A stretch of DNA of 32,440 nt from Pseudomonadota bacterium (GCA_018242255.1 JAFECH010000371.1:1-32440); one strand, 5' to 3'. Shown: positions 23,052-31,418, counted from the first letter of the stretch. The notes: generated by a model from the sequence alone, not told the origin. Numbers and translations are program-made.

Positions 23052-24254
23052 TTAACCATGGTCGCTGCGGGATAAGCGTCGCGCCCTCCGCTGCTCCCAG
23101 CGATCAAAGACCGCGACGAGCGTTCCCGAGACAATTGTGAGACCGACGACGGTAGCGACGAAGCCGTGGACAGGCTTTTCCGTCATGGCGATACCGGAAA
23201 CGATTGGCCCGACAAGTGCGCCTGCTTGATACATCACAATATAGGCCGCGTTGACCGCCGCGAGATCCGAGGCGCCAATCCGCTCGCCGACGATTGCAAG
23301 GCCCAGCGCATAAAAGCCCAGGATCATCCCACCGATGAGGAACATCACGACGAACGCCGCGACTCTATCTCCGAGCGCCCATGGCAGCATCAGAGAAAAC
23401 AAAATGAAAAGAAAACCGGTGCAGACGACAAGACCGACCCGATGCATCTTATCGGACAGCCACCCCAACGGATATTGAAGTAGAATTCCGCCGATTGTCA
23501 TCACCGTCAAAAGTCCGAGCGCGCCGTCTTGCGACCAGCCGGCCGCCAACGCGACATTCGGAATAAGCGAAAGATTGGTGATCTCGGCGAAACCACCCAT
23601 AAATGCGGCGACCATCGCCACAGGAGCGAGCTGCATCGCCCAAACAAAGCTTTGGGTGCCATCATGATGCAGCGGCGGTGCTAGGCGCCGGCCAAGCACG
23701 ATGGGCAATCCCGAAAGCATGGTTATCGCTGCGGCTGCCGCAAACGGCTCGAAGCCCGATATACCAAGCCCGCGCAGCAACAGCGGCCCGACGGCATAGC
23801 CCGAGAAGAAGGCAATCGCATAGACGGCGATCACGCGCCCGCGCATATCTTCCCGGGCGACCGCGTTGATCCAAGTTTCGCCCGCTAACCACGGCAACGC
23901 GAACCCCGCGCTCATCAGCAGTCGAATGCCGATCCACGCCAGCGGAGACGGAAACATATAGAGCGCTAAAAACCCGATCGAACCGATGACGCAACCACTT
24001 GCGATCGCTCTCACCGCACCGACTTTCGTCATCAATCGCGAAAGCAGCGGCAAAGCGATGAATACTGCAATAGCAGGCGCGGCACCGGCTAATCCGATGA
24101 TCCATTTCGGTTGATGCCAGTCTTCAAATGTTAGTGCGGTCAGCGGAAAGCCGATACCGAAAGAAATCCCCACGCCGAACGACGTCGAGATAACCGCAGC
24201 AAGACTGAGAACCCTTTCGCGCTCATTGAATTCGCGTTCGATTGCCGCCACCAT
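23052..24254 (-). CDS. MFS transporter
   Basis: This 400-residue protein is a 12-helix major facilitator superfamily transporter of the YcaD-like type. Visible marks are an acidic N-terminus, the loop SRLMTKVGAVRA after helix 2, AGETWINAVAREDMRGRV between helices 4 and 5 and LGWLSDKMHRVGLVV in the second half (the repeated G-x3-D-x2-R-type loop). It probably exports or imports small molecules by proton exchange; the substrate is unknown. ATG 24254 has GAGGGA about 8 bases upstream. It is divergent from a tetR-type gene with matching palindromes near both starts, so it is very likely the regulator's target and its substrate the likely inducer. Confidence 0.9.
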   Translation of the reverse strand: MVAAIEREFNERERVLSLAAVISTSFGVGISFGIGFPLTALTFEDWHQPKWIIGLAGAAPAIAVFIALPLLSRLMTKVGAVRAIASGCVIGSIGFLALYMFPSPLAWIGIRLLMSAGFALPWLAGETWINAVAREDMRGRVIAVYAIAFFSGYAVGPLLLRGLGISGFEPFAAAAAITMLSGLPIVLGRRLAPPLHHDGTQSFVWAMQLAPVAMVAAFMGGFAEITNLSLIPNVALAAGWSQDGALGLLTVMTIGGILLQYPLGWLSDKMHRVGLVVCTGFLFILFSLMLPWALGDRVAAFVVMFLIGGMILGFYALGLAIVGERIGASDLAAVNAAYIVMYQAGALVGPIVSGIAMTEKPVHGFVATVVGLTIVSGTLVAVFDRWEQRRARRLSRSDHG

Positions 24255-24267
24255 GGGTCCCTCATCA

Positions 24268-24284
24268 TTTCAACACTGTTGGAA
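24268..24284. promoter_or_regulatory. TetR-type operator 1 (MFS side)
   Basis: TTTCAACA-C-TGTTGGAA is a 17-base dyad with one mismatched pair, 13 bases upstream of the MFS start codon. The same sequence with small changes recurs at 24317-24333, centres 49 bases apart. Size and place are right for a TetR dimer. Confidence 0.65.
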
Positions 24285-24290
24285 TAGCGC

Positions 24291-24319
24291 TTGACTTCGA
24301 CCGCTGCAAGGGACAATTT
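24291..24319 (+). promoter_or_regulatory. Possible housekeeping promoter of the tetR-type gene
   Basis: TTGACT (24291-24296), 17 bases, CAATTT (24314-24319) is a fair sigma-70-type pair. Transcription would begin near 24326, at the start codon itself, so the mRNA could be leaderless. The second operator overlaps the -10 part. The -10 match is modest. Confidence 0.4.
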
Positions 24320-24333
24320 CAACAGTGATGAAA
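24317..24333. promoter_or_regulatory. TetR-type operator 2 (over the tetR start)
   Basis: TTTCAACA-G-TGATGAAA is a 17-base dyad with one mismatched pair. It covers the start codon of the regulator and overlaps its likely -10 box, so bound protein would block its own gene. It is the partner of the dyad at 24268-24284. Confidence 0.6.
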
Positions 24334-24999
24334 ACAAAGCACACCCGTGGGCAAAGAGGGCTCATCGCAGCCGATCTAGTCCAAGCTGCGCTTTTAGAAA
24401 TTGAACGAACTGGGCTTGAAGGCTTCAGCCTTCGCTGTGCCGCCCGCGCGGTAGGTTGCGACGTCGCGACCCTGAGCTACCATTTCGGCTCCAAGGAAGG
24501 TCTCGAAAGAGCCGTCGCCGACCGCCTTCAAGGCAGCATCGAAGCGCCGGAGCGACAGCTGCCATGGCAAACGCGCTTCGTCGAAACGGCAAAATCCTAT
24601 CGCAAGCTTGCGCGACAATATCCAAACGCGTTCCCGCTGCTTTTGAGATTTTGGACGAGTGGGCCGATCGATCTGCAATTGGCCGAGGAATGCTGTCAGA
24701 CGCTGCTCGATGCCGGCGTGCCTGAAGCTGAAATTCCGGCCCTAAGCTTCGCTACCTACGCCGCAATTCTCGGCATTTGCGCTGGCGAGATCGGAGGCCT
24801 TTTGCAAAAGCCAAGCCCCGAGGCACTGCGCGAAGTCGAAGAGCAAAGCGGTTTGCCCTTGACGAAAAAACTGCTGCCGGTATTCGCGCGTTTGAAAGAC
24901 GACGACGTGTTCGATGCGGCAATATCCAATTTGATATTCGGCATTGAAGCGCAGGTCGCAAAACAACGCACACCGTCGCCCACGGTGCACCAGGATTGA
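24328..24999 (+). CDS. TetR-family transcriptional regulator
   Basis: The 223-residue protein has a TetR N-terminal DNA-binding domain (about 10-58) with the helix-turn-helix SLRCAARAVGCDVATLSYHFGSKEGLERAV, and an all-helical C-terminal ligand and dimer domain (about 75-210) of a TetR_C type. It is divergent from the MFS transporter gene; two related palindromes in the 73-base gap make it a probable local repressor of both. The start is ATG 24328 or the GTG directly before it (24325). A Shine-Dalgarno (AAGGGA) is present but 14 bases away. It converges on the aminotransferase gene with 15 bases between stops. Confidence 0.9.
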   Translation: MKTKHTRGQRGLIAADLVQAALLEIERTGLEGFSLRCAARAVGCDVATLSYHFGSKEGLERAVADRLQGSIEAPERQLPWQTRFVETAKSYRKLARQYPNAFPLLLRFWTSGPIDLQLAEECCQTLLDAGVPEAEIPALSFATYAAILGICAGEIGGLLQKPSPEALREVEEQSGLPLTKKLLPVFARLKDDDVFDAAISNLIFGIEAQVAKQRTPSPTVHQD

Positions 25000-25014
25000 G
25001 AGCAGCGCGAAACG

Positions 25015-26121
25015 CTACGCGTGCACCCTCGCAAGCACATCAGCGAGAGCACCCGCAAAAATATCGAGATCTTCGTCTCGCCCGCACGAAACGCGGATGA
25101 ACTGATCGAGCCCCTTCGCGACGGGTTTGCGAACGAAGACGTCCCGCTCCAGAAGCCCATTCAAGATGCGCGTCGCAAACGCACCATCTGCCCCGCAGTC
25201 TACGGCGACGAAGCTGGCGGCAGACGTCAGCGGCCTTAACCCGTTCTCAATGGCAATCGCGGCGATCCGCTCTCGGGCCGCCGCAATCTGCGAGACCGCC
25301 GTCCTGAGATAATCCTGATCCAGCAGCGCCGCCCTTGCACCCAGCTGCCCGACGCGATTGATCCCATAGTGATTGCGCACTTTGTCGAACGCTTCGATCG
25401 TGCTGCGCTCGCCGACGGCATAACCGATCCGAGCCCCTGCGAGTCCGTAAGCCTTGGAAAATGTTCGATAACGCACGACCTGCGAATTGGAAACATCGAT
25501 GGCAGGAACGGTGCCGAGCGGCGCGGTATCGCAATAGGCTTCGTCGAGAACGAGCAGGGTCTGCGGGGGCAACTCCTTGATAAAGGCATCGATCTGATCA
25601 GCCGTCCACCATGTCCCCATCGGACTATTGGGATTGGACACATAAATCAGCGGCGCCGCGATCTCCGCCGCCGTCTCAATCAAGCGCGGGATATCTTCGC
25701 GGAAATCGCGCATCGGAAGAGCGTGTACGTTTCCGCCATGCGCTTTGACGTGGAAGTTGAACGTGGGATATGCGCCATCCGTCGTAACGACGTTGCTACC
25801 GGGCGTCAGGAACAGCGCGCACGTCAGCCCCAGCAGCCCGTCAATACCCTCGCCAACGACGATGGAGTCGATCGGAATGCCGTGAAATGCTGCGAAAGCA
25901 GCGCGCAATTCGTAGTTTTCGGGATCGGCGTACATCCAGTTGCCTGCCGCTGCCTCCCGCATTACCCCAACAGCCTTTGGCGACGGCCCGAAGATGCTCT
26001 CATTTGCGCCCAGACGCGCTTTGAACGGACGTCCGCGCGCCCGCTCCATCGCTTCCGGCCCGACGAAGGGCACGAGTTTCGGCAGAGCTTCTATTGTCGG
26101 CGTAAACGAAGGACGGGACAT
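25015..26121 (-). CDS. HisC-like PLP-dependent aminotransferase
   Basis: The 368-residue enzyme is a fold-type I class I/II aminotransferase close to histidinol-phosphate aminotransferase. Marks are LGANES (38-43), YADPENYELRAAFA (64-77), SNPNSPMGT (162-170), DEAYCD (193-198), the Schiff-base lysine K223 in TFSKAYGLAGARIGY, and RVSCGRDEDLD near the end. HisC-like proteins also serve aromatic amino acids and phosphonates. No other his gene is adjacent, so it may be a paralogue with another substrate. The ribosome site is weak (GAGCGA). It may be third in a minus-strand run behind the DUF1489 gene and an exported-protein gene. Confidence 0.85.
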   Translation of the reverse strand: MSRPSFTPTIEALPKLVPFVGPEAMERARGRPFKARLGANESIFGPSPKAVGVMREAAAGNWMYADPENYELRAAFAAFHGIPIDSIVVGEGIDGLLGLTCALFLTPGSNVVTTDGAYPTFNFHVKAHGGNVHALPMRDFREDIPRLIETAAEIAAPLIYVSNPNSPMGTWWTADQIDAFIKELPPQTLLVLDEAYCDTAPLGTVPAIDVSNSQVVRYRTFSKAYGLAGARIGYAVGERSTIEAFDKVRNHYGINRVGQLGARAALLDQDYLRTAVSQIAAARERIAAIAIENGLRPLTSAASFVAVDCGADGAFATRILNGLLERDVFVRKPVAKGLDQFIRVSCGRDEDLDIFAGALADVLARVHA

Positions 26122-26145
26122 GGATCGCTCAAATAAGTTCCGCGT

Positions 26146-26583
26146 TCAAATCAATCCGAGATCGGCAAGCTTCTTGCGCATTTCGGCAGGCATGGCCGCA
26201 ATCTGATCCGTCTTGCCTTTGCGAAGATCAGGCGGGGCGTCGGAAGCATCGAGATATCGCCAACCTTGAAACGCGCGCCGCGGCGTTGGCCGTACTGGCA
26301 CGAGTGTCCGGTCGAACATCAACGTGCAGCACGCCGATCCGTCCTCCTTCGTACCTTCTTCGAAGCCAACGAGCTTCTGGCGCACCATGATGACGCCGCG
26401 GATGACCCAAAAGATCGAACCGCCGTCGAGGAGCTCGGCCTGCCGCTTCGGCGTCTGAAACGTCCGGTGATAGGCGCAATCGACACCGTCCTTACTCTTA
26501 CGCAGCCGGTGCTCTCTCTGCCAGACCGCAAGATCTTCGATCGTCGACACGCCGACACACAGCTTGACGAGGTTCAATGTCAT
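26146..26583 (-). CDS. DUF1489 family protein
   Basis: This 145-residue cytoplasmic protein matches DUF1489, found almost only in alphaproteobacteria. Marks are MTLNLVKLCVGVSTIEDLAVWQ at the start, the HRTFQTPKRQAELLDGGSIFWVIRGVIMVRQ middle, and the GWRYLDASDAPPDL segment. Function is unknown. The start is ATG 26583 with AAAGG about 9 bases upstream; an upstream start at 26634 adds unrelated sequence. The gap to the HisC-like gene is 24 bases. Confidence 0.85.
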   Translation of the reverse strand: MTLNLVKLCVGVSTIEDLAVWQREHRLRKSKDGVDCAYHRTFQTPKRQAELLDGGSIFWVIRGVIMVRQKLVGFEEGTKEDGSACCTLMFDRTLVPVRPTPRRAFQGWRYLDASDAPPDLRKGKTDQIAAMPAEMRKKLADLGLI

Positions 26584-26637
26584 GGCGAGCCTTTTGCCTG
26601 AGAGCACCAGCGAGAGCAACCGAGCTATCCACACGGC

Positions 26638-27069
26638 TCAGGGCTTGGGAACACATTCCCCAGCATACTGTGCAAATACGGGCTGTCCGAAGAGCCCGAA
26701 ATGCCGTGAATGTATGGCCGGATATTTGCCCGTCGCGGGATCCAGATCATAGATCGTCGTGAGGTTCAGGAACCCCTCGTTCACGACCTCGATGAAATGG
26801 TTGGCGTTGATCGCACGCACGACTTTCAGTCCTTTTGCGGACTTGCCATCAAGAACGAGCGACGCCGTCTGATGTTCGAGATCGATATTTGCAATTTCGA
26901 ACGCGAGATCGGCGGGCGGAGCGGCCTTGTATTTTCCGGCTTCATACGTCCAAGCGTAACCCTGGTTGAAATCACAGGCGAAATGCGTCGGAAATTCCTC
27001 CTGGGCGATAGCCGATTGCCCTCCAAGAACAGCGGCGATGAGCACAACCCATTTTCGAAGATCCAACAT
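26638..27069 (-). CDS. Exported hypothetical protein
   Basis: From ATG 27069 (GGCGGGGC upstream) the product has 143 residues with a signal peptide (cleavage near AIA-QE at 22). The mature part is beta-rich, with C32 and a Cys near the end (ECVPKP) that could tie its ends. Phrases such as AFEIANIDLEHQTASLVLD and NHFIEVVNEGFLNLTTIYDL suggest a small beta-sandwich or barrel. I cannot name a family. It is the first gene of the minus-strand run leading to DUF1489, 54 bases upstream of it. Confidence 0.7.
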   Translation of the reverse strand: MLDLRKWVVLIAAVLGGQSAIAQEEFPTHFACDFNQGYAWTYEAGKYKAAPPADLAFEIANIDLEHQTASLVLDGKSAKGLKVVRAINANHFIEVVNEGFLNLTTIYDLDPATGKYPAIHSRHFGLFGQPVFAQYAGECVPKP

Positions 27070-27202
27070 TTCAATGCCCCGCCCAGCAATGGATGGCCAC
27101 ACCCCCAACTTCGCCCGCGAAGCAACACGACGTCTCGGCCCCCGTCAATGCCGCCCATTGCCGAGTACCCGAGGTTTGCCTTGAGCCTGCCCAGGAAATG
27201 AT

Positions 27203-27649
27203 ATGACTTTCACGAAACCCCTGCGAGGCACGATGCGAACTTTTATTTCCCCCCTCCTCATTGCCTTGGCCATCGCCATGCCGTCCGCCGCCGACGCCAA
27301 GAAAAAAAAGCCGGACGCACCCGAAGATAAGCTGAACTGCAAGCAGCTGACTGGGCGCATACAGGTCAAGATCATGGAGATGCGCGGGTTCGGAGATCGC
27401 AAGCAGGCATCCATCCTGGCACGCGGCATTCAATCGGGTTTTGCGGCGACATTCGGCAACGGCTCGCACGGCGTCGATCCGAACGGCGAATATCAATCCG
27501 AACTCAGCACGCTCCATCAGTATAATCAGCGCCTGGTCACGTTGGGCTGCAAGAGCTACGACCTGGACGCCGAACTCAACAAACGCGATATCGACGACAT
27601 ACCGGCGCCGACGATTCCGGCACCGAAAAAGGCAAAGGCAAAGCCCTGA
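27203..27649 (+). CDS. Exported basic protein, 148 aa
   Basis: The ATG at 27203 has AGGA about 7 bases upstream. A second in-frame ATG at 27233 (GAGG four bases before it) would start directly at a signal peptide (MRTFISPLLIALAIA, cleavage near ADA-KK), so either start is possible. The mature protein begins with a run of six Lys/Lys-rich residues, has two cysteines (C46 and C116 by the longer start) in a helical middle (RIQVKIMEMRGFGDRKQAS), and ends in a Pro/Ala/Lys tail. No family is recognised. Confidence 0.68.
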   Translation: MTFTKPLRGTMRTFISPLLIALAIAMPSAADAKKKKPDAPEDKLNCKQLTGRIQVKIMEMRGFGDRKQASILARGIQSGFAATFGNGSHGVDPNGEYQSELSTLHQYNQRLVTLGCKSYDLDAELNKRDIDDIPAPTIPAPKKAKAKP

Positions 27650-27693
27650 GCGACGGAGCTGACCGCGACGCCATTTGGCGATAGAGTCGCCCA

Positions 27694-28185
27694 ATGATCG
27701 ACGATACGCCTAACTCCCTAGCCATAGAACCCGCGACGCGATTTCCCTGGCCGCCGGTGCTGTTCGCACTCGCCATTGCAACCGCTTGGCTGCTTACGGT
27801 ATTCGCACCTTTGCCCTGGCCGGGCCTCGACGATGCGGCGGGTCACTGGGTAGGCGTCGCGTTTGGCTTGTTTGGCCTGCTATTGATCGTCTCGGGGTTT
27901 GCGACACTAGCCCGGCATCGGACAACCTATCTGCCGCACAGAGCGTCGACCAAACTCGTGACGTCAGGCCCGTTCATCCGCTTTCGCAACCCAATTTACC
28001 TTGGCGAAGCTCTGCTTCTTCTTTACGGGGCTGAAATCACCAAATCGGTCTGGTTCGTAGCGACGGCACTCCTTTTTGGGCTTCTTGTCACAATTCTGCA
28101 GATCCTTCCGGAGGAGCGGCACCTGGAAGCGGTCTTCGGCGAGGAATATCTGGCTTACAAAGCTCGCTCGCGCCGCTGGATCTGA
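27694..28185 (+). CDS. Isoprenylcysteine methyltransferase-like membrane enzyme
   Basis: This 163-residue protein belongs to the ICMT/PEMT superfamily of integral-membrane S-adenosylmethionine methyltransferases. Three or four hydrophobic segments (about 20-40, 52-70, 105-120, 120-138) lead to the cofactor motif: TSGPFIRFRNPIYLGE (90-105) and EERHLEAVFGEEYLAYKARSRRW at the C-terminus. Bacterial members often methylate lipids or small molecules, not prenylated proteins; the substrate is unknown. The next gene follows after 12 bases, so the two are likely one operon. Confidence 0.85.
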   Translation: MIDDTPNSLAIEPATRFPWPPVLFALAIATAWLLTVFAPLPWPGLDDAAGHWVGVAFGLFGLLLIVSGFATLARHRTTYLPHRASTKLVTSGPFIRFRNPIYLGEALLLLYGAEITKSVWFVATALLFGLLVTILQILPEERHLEAVFGEEYLAYKARSRRWI

Positions 28186-28194
28186 TATCAGATC
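28179..28194. promoter_or_regulatory. Perfect 16-base palindrome across a gene junction
   Basis: GATCTGAT-ATCAGATC is fully self-complementary. It covers the stop codon of the methyltransferase-like gene and ends three bases before the start codon of the DUF4287 gene, in the place of a ribosome site. In RNA it could form a 6-pair stem with an ATAT loop. Role unknown; see finding. Confidence 0.4.
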
Positions 28195-28197
28195 GCC

Positions 28198-28836
28198 ATG
28201 GTTTCCGCTTACGCCGAAAAAGAACGCGAATTCGTCGCCAATCTCGCCGAAGACACCGGCCGCGATCTTGCCGGCTGGATGACAGCAATCGCCCAGAGCG
28301 GACACACCGAGCGCAACGACATCATCGACTGGCTTCGCCTGCAAGGATTTCAATTCGCGTGGGCGTCCTGGCTCGAACGCATCCATCATAACGGCGGTCG
28401 CCTGATTTACGGCGTCGATCTGTCCACCAAGCAGACCGACGAGCCCCCCTCCCGCGCGCCAATGCTCCGCCCGCCGGCTCAACCCGCCAAGGCAACCGTT
28501 GCCGACGTTCAATCGCTGCTGCTTGAAGCCAAGGGACTACGCCCGCTCGCCGAGCACATTCTCCGCGAAATAGGACGCGCCGTCCCGGCGACCGAGTTTA
28601 CCACCGTCGGACCGCTGGTTACGATGTCGGCGCCGCAGCCCTACGCCGCGCTTCATCCCTCGCCGAGAAAGTTGCGGCTGTACGCCAATTTCGGAGTGGC
28701 CGGAGGCAATCGCAGCAAGCCGGCGGAAGCAATAAACAAAAGCGCGCCGCCGTTCGCTGAGATGCTCGTCCTTGATGATGCCCGCAGCATCGACGAAGAT
28801 TTTCGCCGCCTAATCCGAGCCGCGGCCGCCCGCTAA
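28198..28836 (+). CDS. DUF4287 and DUF5655-like protein
   Basis: The 212-residue cytoplasmic protein has an N-terminal DUF4287 (about 18-62: TGRDLAGWMTAI...ERNDIIDWLRLQGF) and a C-terminal DUF5655-like domain (about 105-210: VGPLVTMSAPQPYAALHPSPRKLRLYANF). The two domains commonly occur together in bacteria; function is not established. There is no Shine-Dalgarno: the place is taken by a perfect palindrome. It lies 12 bases after the methyltransferase-like gene, so translation may be coupled. Confidence 0.78.
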   Translation: MVSAYAEKEREFVANLAEDTGRDLAGWMTAIAQSGHTERNDIIDWLRLQGFQFAWASWLERIHHNGGRLIYGVDLSTKQTDEPPSRAPMLRPPAQPAKATVADVQSLLLEAKGLRPLAEHILREIGRAVPATEFTTVGPLVTMSAPQPYAALHPSPRKLRLYANFGVAGGNRSKPAEAINKSAPPFAEMLVLDDARSIDEDFRRLIRAAAAR

Positions 28837-28967
28837 CCTCGCAATAACCCGTAGTCGGCATAGATTGCATCAACCACACACCCCGGCACCATTGATTTGC
28901 CGGAATTTTCATCGCCATTGTCGCGCCGGAGGCTCCTAGGTCTGTTGAGCGGAGGCCCAGTTTCGTT

Positions 28968-30296
28968 GTGAAATCGGCCGGGTATCTTGCACTCGTTGTT
29001 CTGCTTGGATTTTCCAGCGGCGCTCATGCGCAAGCGGCCAAGCGTGACGCTATTGCCGATTGGCTGAAATCCGTAGAAGGCAAGACCGCCGCCGAGGGTG
29101 CAGCGAATGCCCTCGATCCGACCAAGAAGCCATCCAAACCTAGTCCCGCCGAAGAAGCCGCCAAGGCCGCAGCATCAGACCCGCGCGATGGCGACCCGCA
29201 ATACGAGCAGGCCAAATCACTAATGGCCGCAATCGATAACGTCCTGCGCGACGCAGCCGACACGCGCGCCGGAGCCGACAAACTGCCAAGCCGTGATGAC
29301 TACATCATTCCTCCGTTCTGGAAGGAAACCCGCGAGGACCGCAACACCAAGGTCCGCGGCCTGCTCGACGCCGCGCTCGGCATCGTGACGAACGCACCGG
29401 TCGTTGAGATGCAGAAGCGCGTTGAACTCCTCCGCCACAATATCCGCGAGCTTGAAGACGCGAATGTACAGCTCAAGGAAAAGCAGCTCCTCGCGCCGAA
29501 AGAAGCGAACTTCCCTGGCATCCTGACCGACACGGTCTCGTCGCTTCAGGATCAGATCACAGAAAACAACAAACGGATCGACGCGAACCGCACCGAAATC
29601 AAAAGCGCAAAGGCAGAAATCGCAGCAGCGTTGAAAGCAGCAGGCGTGGAACTGTCACCAGAGCAGGTCGATCTGCTTCTCGATAGCGTGCTTTCAGGCG
29701 ATCTCGTCCACCTCGTCGCGGTGTTCAATGCCGCCAAGCTGATCGACGGACAACTCGCCAAGCTGATCGGCACCACGGGCGATAACATGGAAGCTGCGCG
29801 CCGCTACTTTGCGATGCATGCGGCCCTCTTCGCGATGCTGGTTCAGGCTCAGGATGCGACCATCGCCAAGATCGACACACAGTACCTGCCGAAGCTGGAC
29901 GCCATCATAGCCGACATCGCCGCCGCCCGGAAGCGCACGTCCGACCTACTCAAGGCCGACAATCGACCCGACCAGGCACGCGCGTTGCAATCGAATCGCG
30001 ACAGCCAGCAAGTCGCAGATGAGGCCGCAAAGGCCTATCGCCGCTATCTCCAGCAACAGCGTGAGCAAATCGCCGGTGCTCGTCTCAAAGCGACGCACGA
30101 TTTGAAGATCGCGGACAACACCTACGAGACGGTCGAAGCGAGCGTCCAACTTCGCAATTTGATTCGTGAAAGCTCGACATCCTTCGAAGCGATCCAGAAA
30201 CTCGAGGCGCCAAGCTTCGAGCAAATCTTCAAAAGCGACGAGTTGCGTAGAGAATTCGAAGATCTCACCAGAAAACTTGATGTTCCTGCCAGCTGA
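28968..30296 (+). CDS. Exported coiled-coil protein of unknown function
   Basis: The frame begins at GTG 28968 (GGAGG about 12 bases upstream) and gives 442 residues. A signal peptide (MKSAGYLALVVLLGFSSGA, cleavage near AHA-QA) is followed by a charged linker and long helices. Heptad-like charge patterns at about 145-225 (MQKRVELLRHNIRELEDANVQLKEK; ITENNKRIDANRTEIKSAKAEIAAALKAAG), 300-365 and 385-435 suggest several coiled coils. There is no Cys. The middle (about 225-290) has a compact hydrophobic helix bundle. I recognise no family. The DUF6232-like membrane protein follows 81 bases later on the same strand. Confidence 0.75.
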   Translation: MKSAGYLALVVLLGFSSGAHAQAAKRDAIADWLKSVEGKTAAEGAANALDPTKKPSKPSPAEEAAKAAASDPRDGDPQYEQAKSLMAAIDNVLRDAADTRAGADKLPSRDDYIIPPFWKETREDRNTKVRGLLDAALGIVTNAPVVEMQKRVELLRHNIRELEDANVQLKEKQLLAPKEANFPGILTDTVSSLQDQITENNKRIDANRTEIKSAKAEIAAALKAAGVELSPEQVDLLLDSVLSGDLVHLVAVFNAAKLIDGQLAKLIGTTGDNMEAARRYFAMHAALFAMLVQAQDATIAKIDTQYLPKLDAIIADIAAARKRTSDLLKADNRPDQARALQSNRDSQQVADEAAKAYRRYLQQQREQIAGARLKATHDLKIADNTYETVEASVQLRNLIRESSTSFEAIQKLEAPSFEQIFKSDELRREFEDLTRKLDVPAS

Positions 30297-30377
30297 ATGG
30301 GTATGTGACATCTGTGCAAGGCTTCTGTTTCCTTGCCGCATCGACTATGTTTCTGCTCGGACTATTAACGTAGTCCC

Positions 30378-31364
30378 ATGAGCAGGTTTTCGATGGTGTT
30401 TACGGGACGTATTCGAGAAAGCGCAGCCGCGACCAAAACGTTCGGCTCGCTTCGCATTGATCGCCGCGTGCTATCGACGCCGACGCGCACGATCGCCATA
30501 GCCAATATTGCGACGGTCAGTACGGGCACGCATGTCGCGCACCGGCCGACCGCGATTTATTGGCTGTTGACGCTTCTGTTCGTGCTGATGGCGTTGGGTT
30601 CGATGCGGCCGGACTTCACGTGGGGCCCGCTGGCTCCCAACGGCGGCACAGTCTTGCTCGGTTTTCTGGCCGTCGTCTTCGCCGGGCTAGCGCTACGTCC
30701 CGATGATAAGACGCATTACCTTCTGATCTCATCGACGGACGGTGTGCTATCTCGCTTTTCCGCGCCGGACCGAACGATCCTCGAAGAAGTCCGCACGATT
30801 CTCACCGACAAAATCAACCGCGGCGACGAGACGATGACGTTCAACGTCAACTTCGACCGCGGACACATTGAGAATCTCGGGGGTGCGACGCAGCCAGCCG
30901 CTCTTCCCGCTCCTGATCATGCTCCCCAGCACAGCAGCGCATCCGGCCGCCCGGCCAACATCGGTGCGCCCGACCGCGGTCCAGCGACGGCAGGCGGCAG
31001 GCCGCGGCAAAACCCAGCTGAAACTGTACCACCGTCACGCCCCCACCCCCAACAACGCGTCCAGCCGACGTTGTCGGGAGCAATGAATGGCGCCGCTCCG
31101 GCAAACACGGCACCGACCGAGAACTTCATCGACTATAGCGGCGTCTTGCCGGCCATCGTCGAAATGCACCGCTTCTATGCGCGCCAGTCCGGCACGCAGC
31201 ACTTGGAGCAGCGCTTGTCAGAACTCGAACTTCTGATGCGCGCCGGAACGCCGACGATTTCGCAAAAGACCCGTCTTCGCGAGTTGTCCGGCGAAATGTC
31301 CCAAATCCTCGGCGCCTATCCGCAGGCCGTCGAGCTTTTCGATCACATCAATAGCTTGGTCTAG
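30378..31364 (+). CDS. DUF6232-like membrane protein
   Basis: The 328-residue protein begins with a DUF6232-like part (about 20-155): a beta-rich start (FGSLRIDRRVLSTPTRTIAIANIATVST), two membrane helices (about 58-77 and 88-106), and a second beta/alpha half (HYLLISSTDGVLSRFSAPD). Then comes a Pro/Ala/Gln-rich linker (about 170-245) and a C-terminal helical domain (about 250-328: MHRFYARQSGTQHLEQRLSELELLM). Both soluble parts should be on the same side, probably the cytoplasm. There is no clear ribosome site at ATG 30378; ATG 30393 is an alternative. Function unknown. Confidence 0.78.
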   Translation: MSRFSMVFTGRIRESAAATKTFGSLRIDRRVLSTPTRTIAIANIATVSTGTHVAHRPTAIYWLLTLLFVLMALGSMRPDFTWGPLAPNGGTVLLGFLAVVFAGLALRPDDKTHYLLISSTDGVLSRFSAPDRTILEEVRTILTDKINRGDETMTFNVNFDRGHIENLGGATQPAALPAPDHAPQHSSASGRPANIGAPDRGPATAGGRPRQNPAETVPPSRPHPQQRVQPTLSGAMNGAAPANTAPTENFIDYSGVLPAIVEMHRFYARQSGTQHLEQRLSELELLMRAGTPTISQKTRLRELSGEMSQILGAYPQAVELFDHINSLV

Positions 31365-31377
31365 GGCGGCAATTCAC

Positions 31378-31391
31378 CCGCTTCGGAGCGG
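31378..31391. terminator. Weak hairpin between convergent genes
   Basis: CCGCT-TCGG-AGCGG, a 5-pair stem with a stable TCGG loop, lies in the 54-base gap between the DUF6232-like and GNAT genes. No T-run follows on either strand, so it is at best a Rho-assisted end. Confidence 0.35.
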
Positions 31392-31418
31392 ATGTGGCTT
31401 GCGACCGGCAACCCCTGC

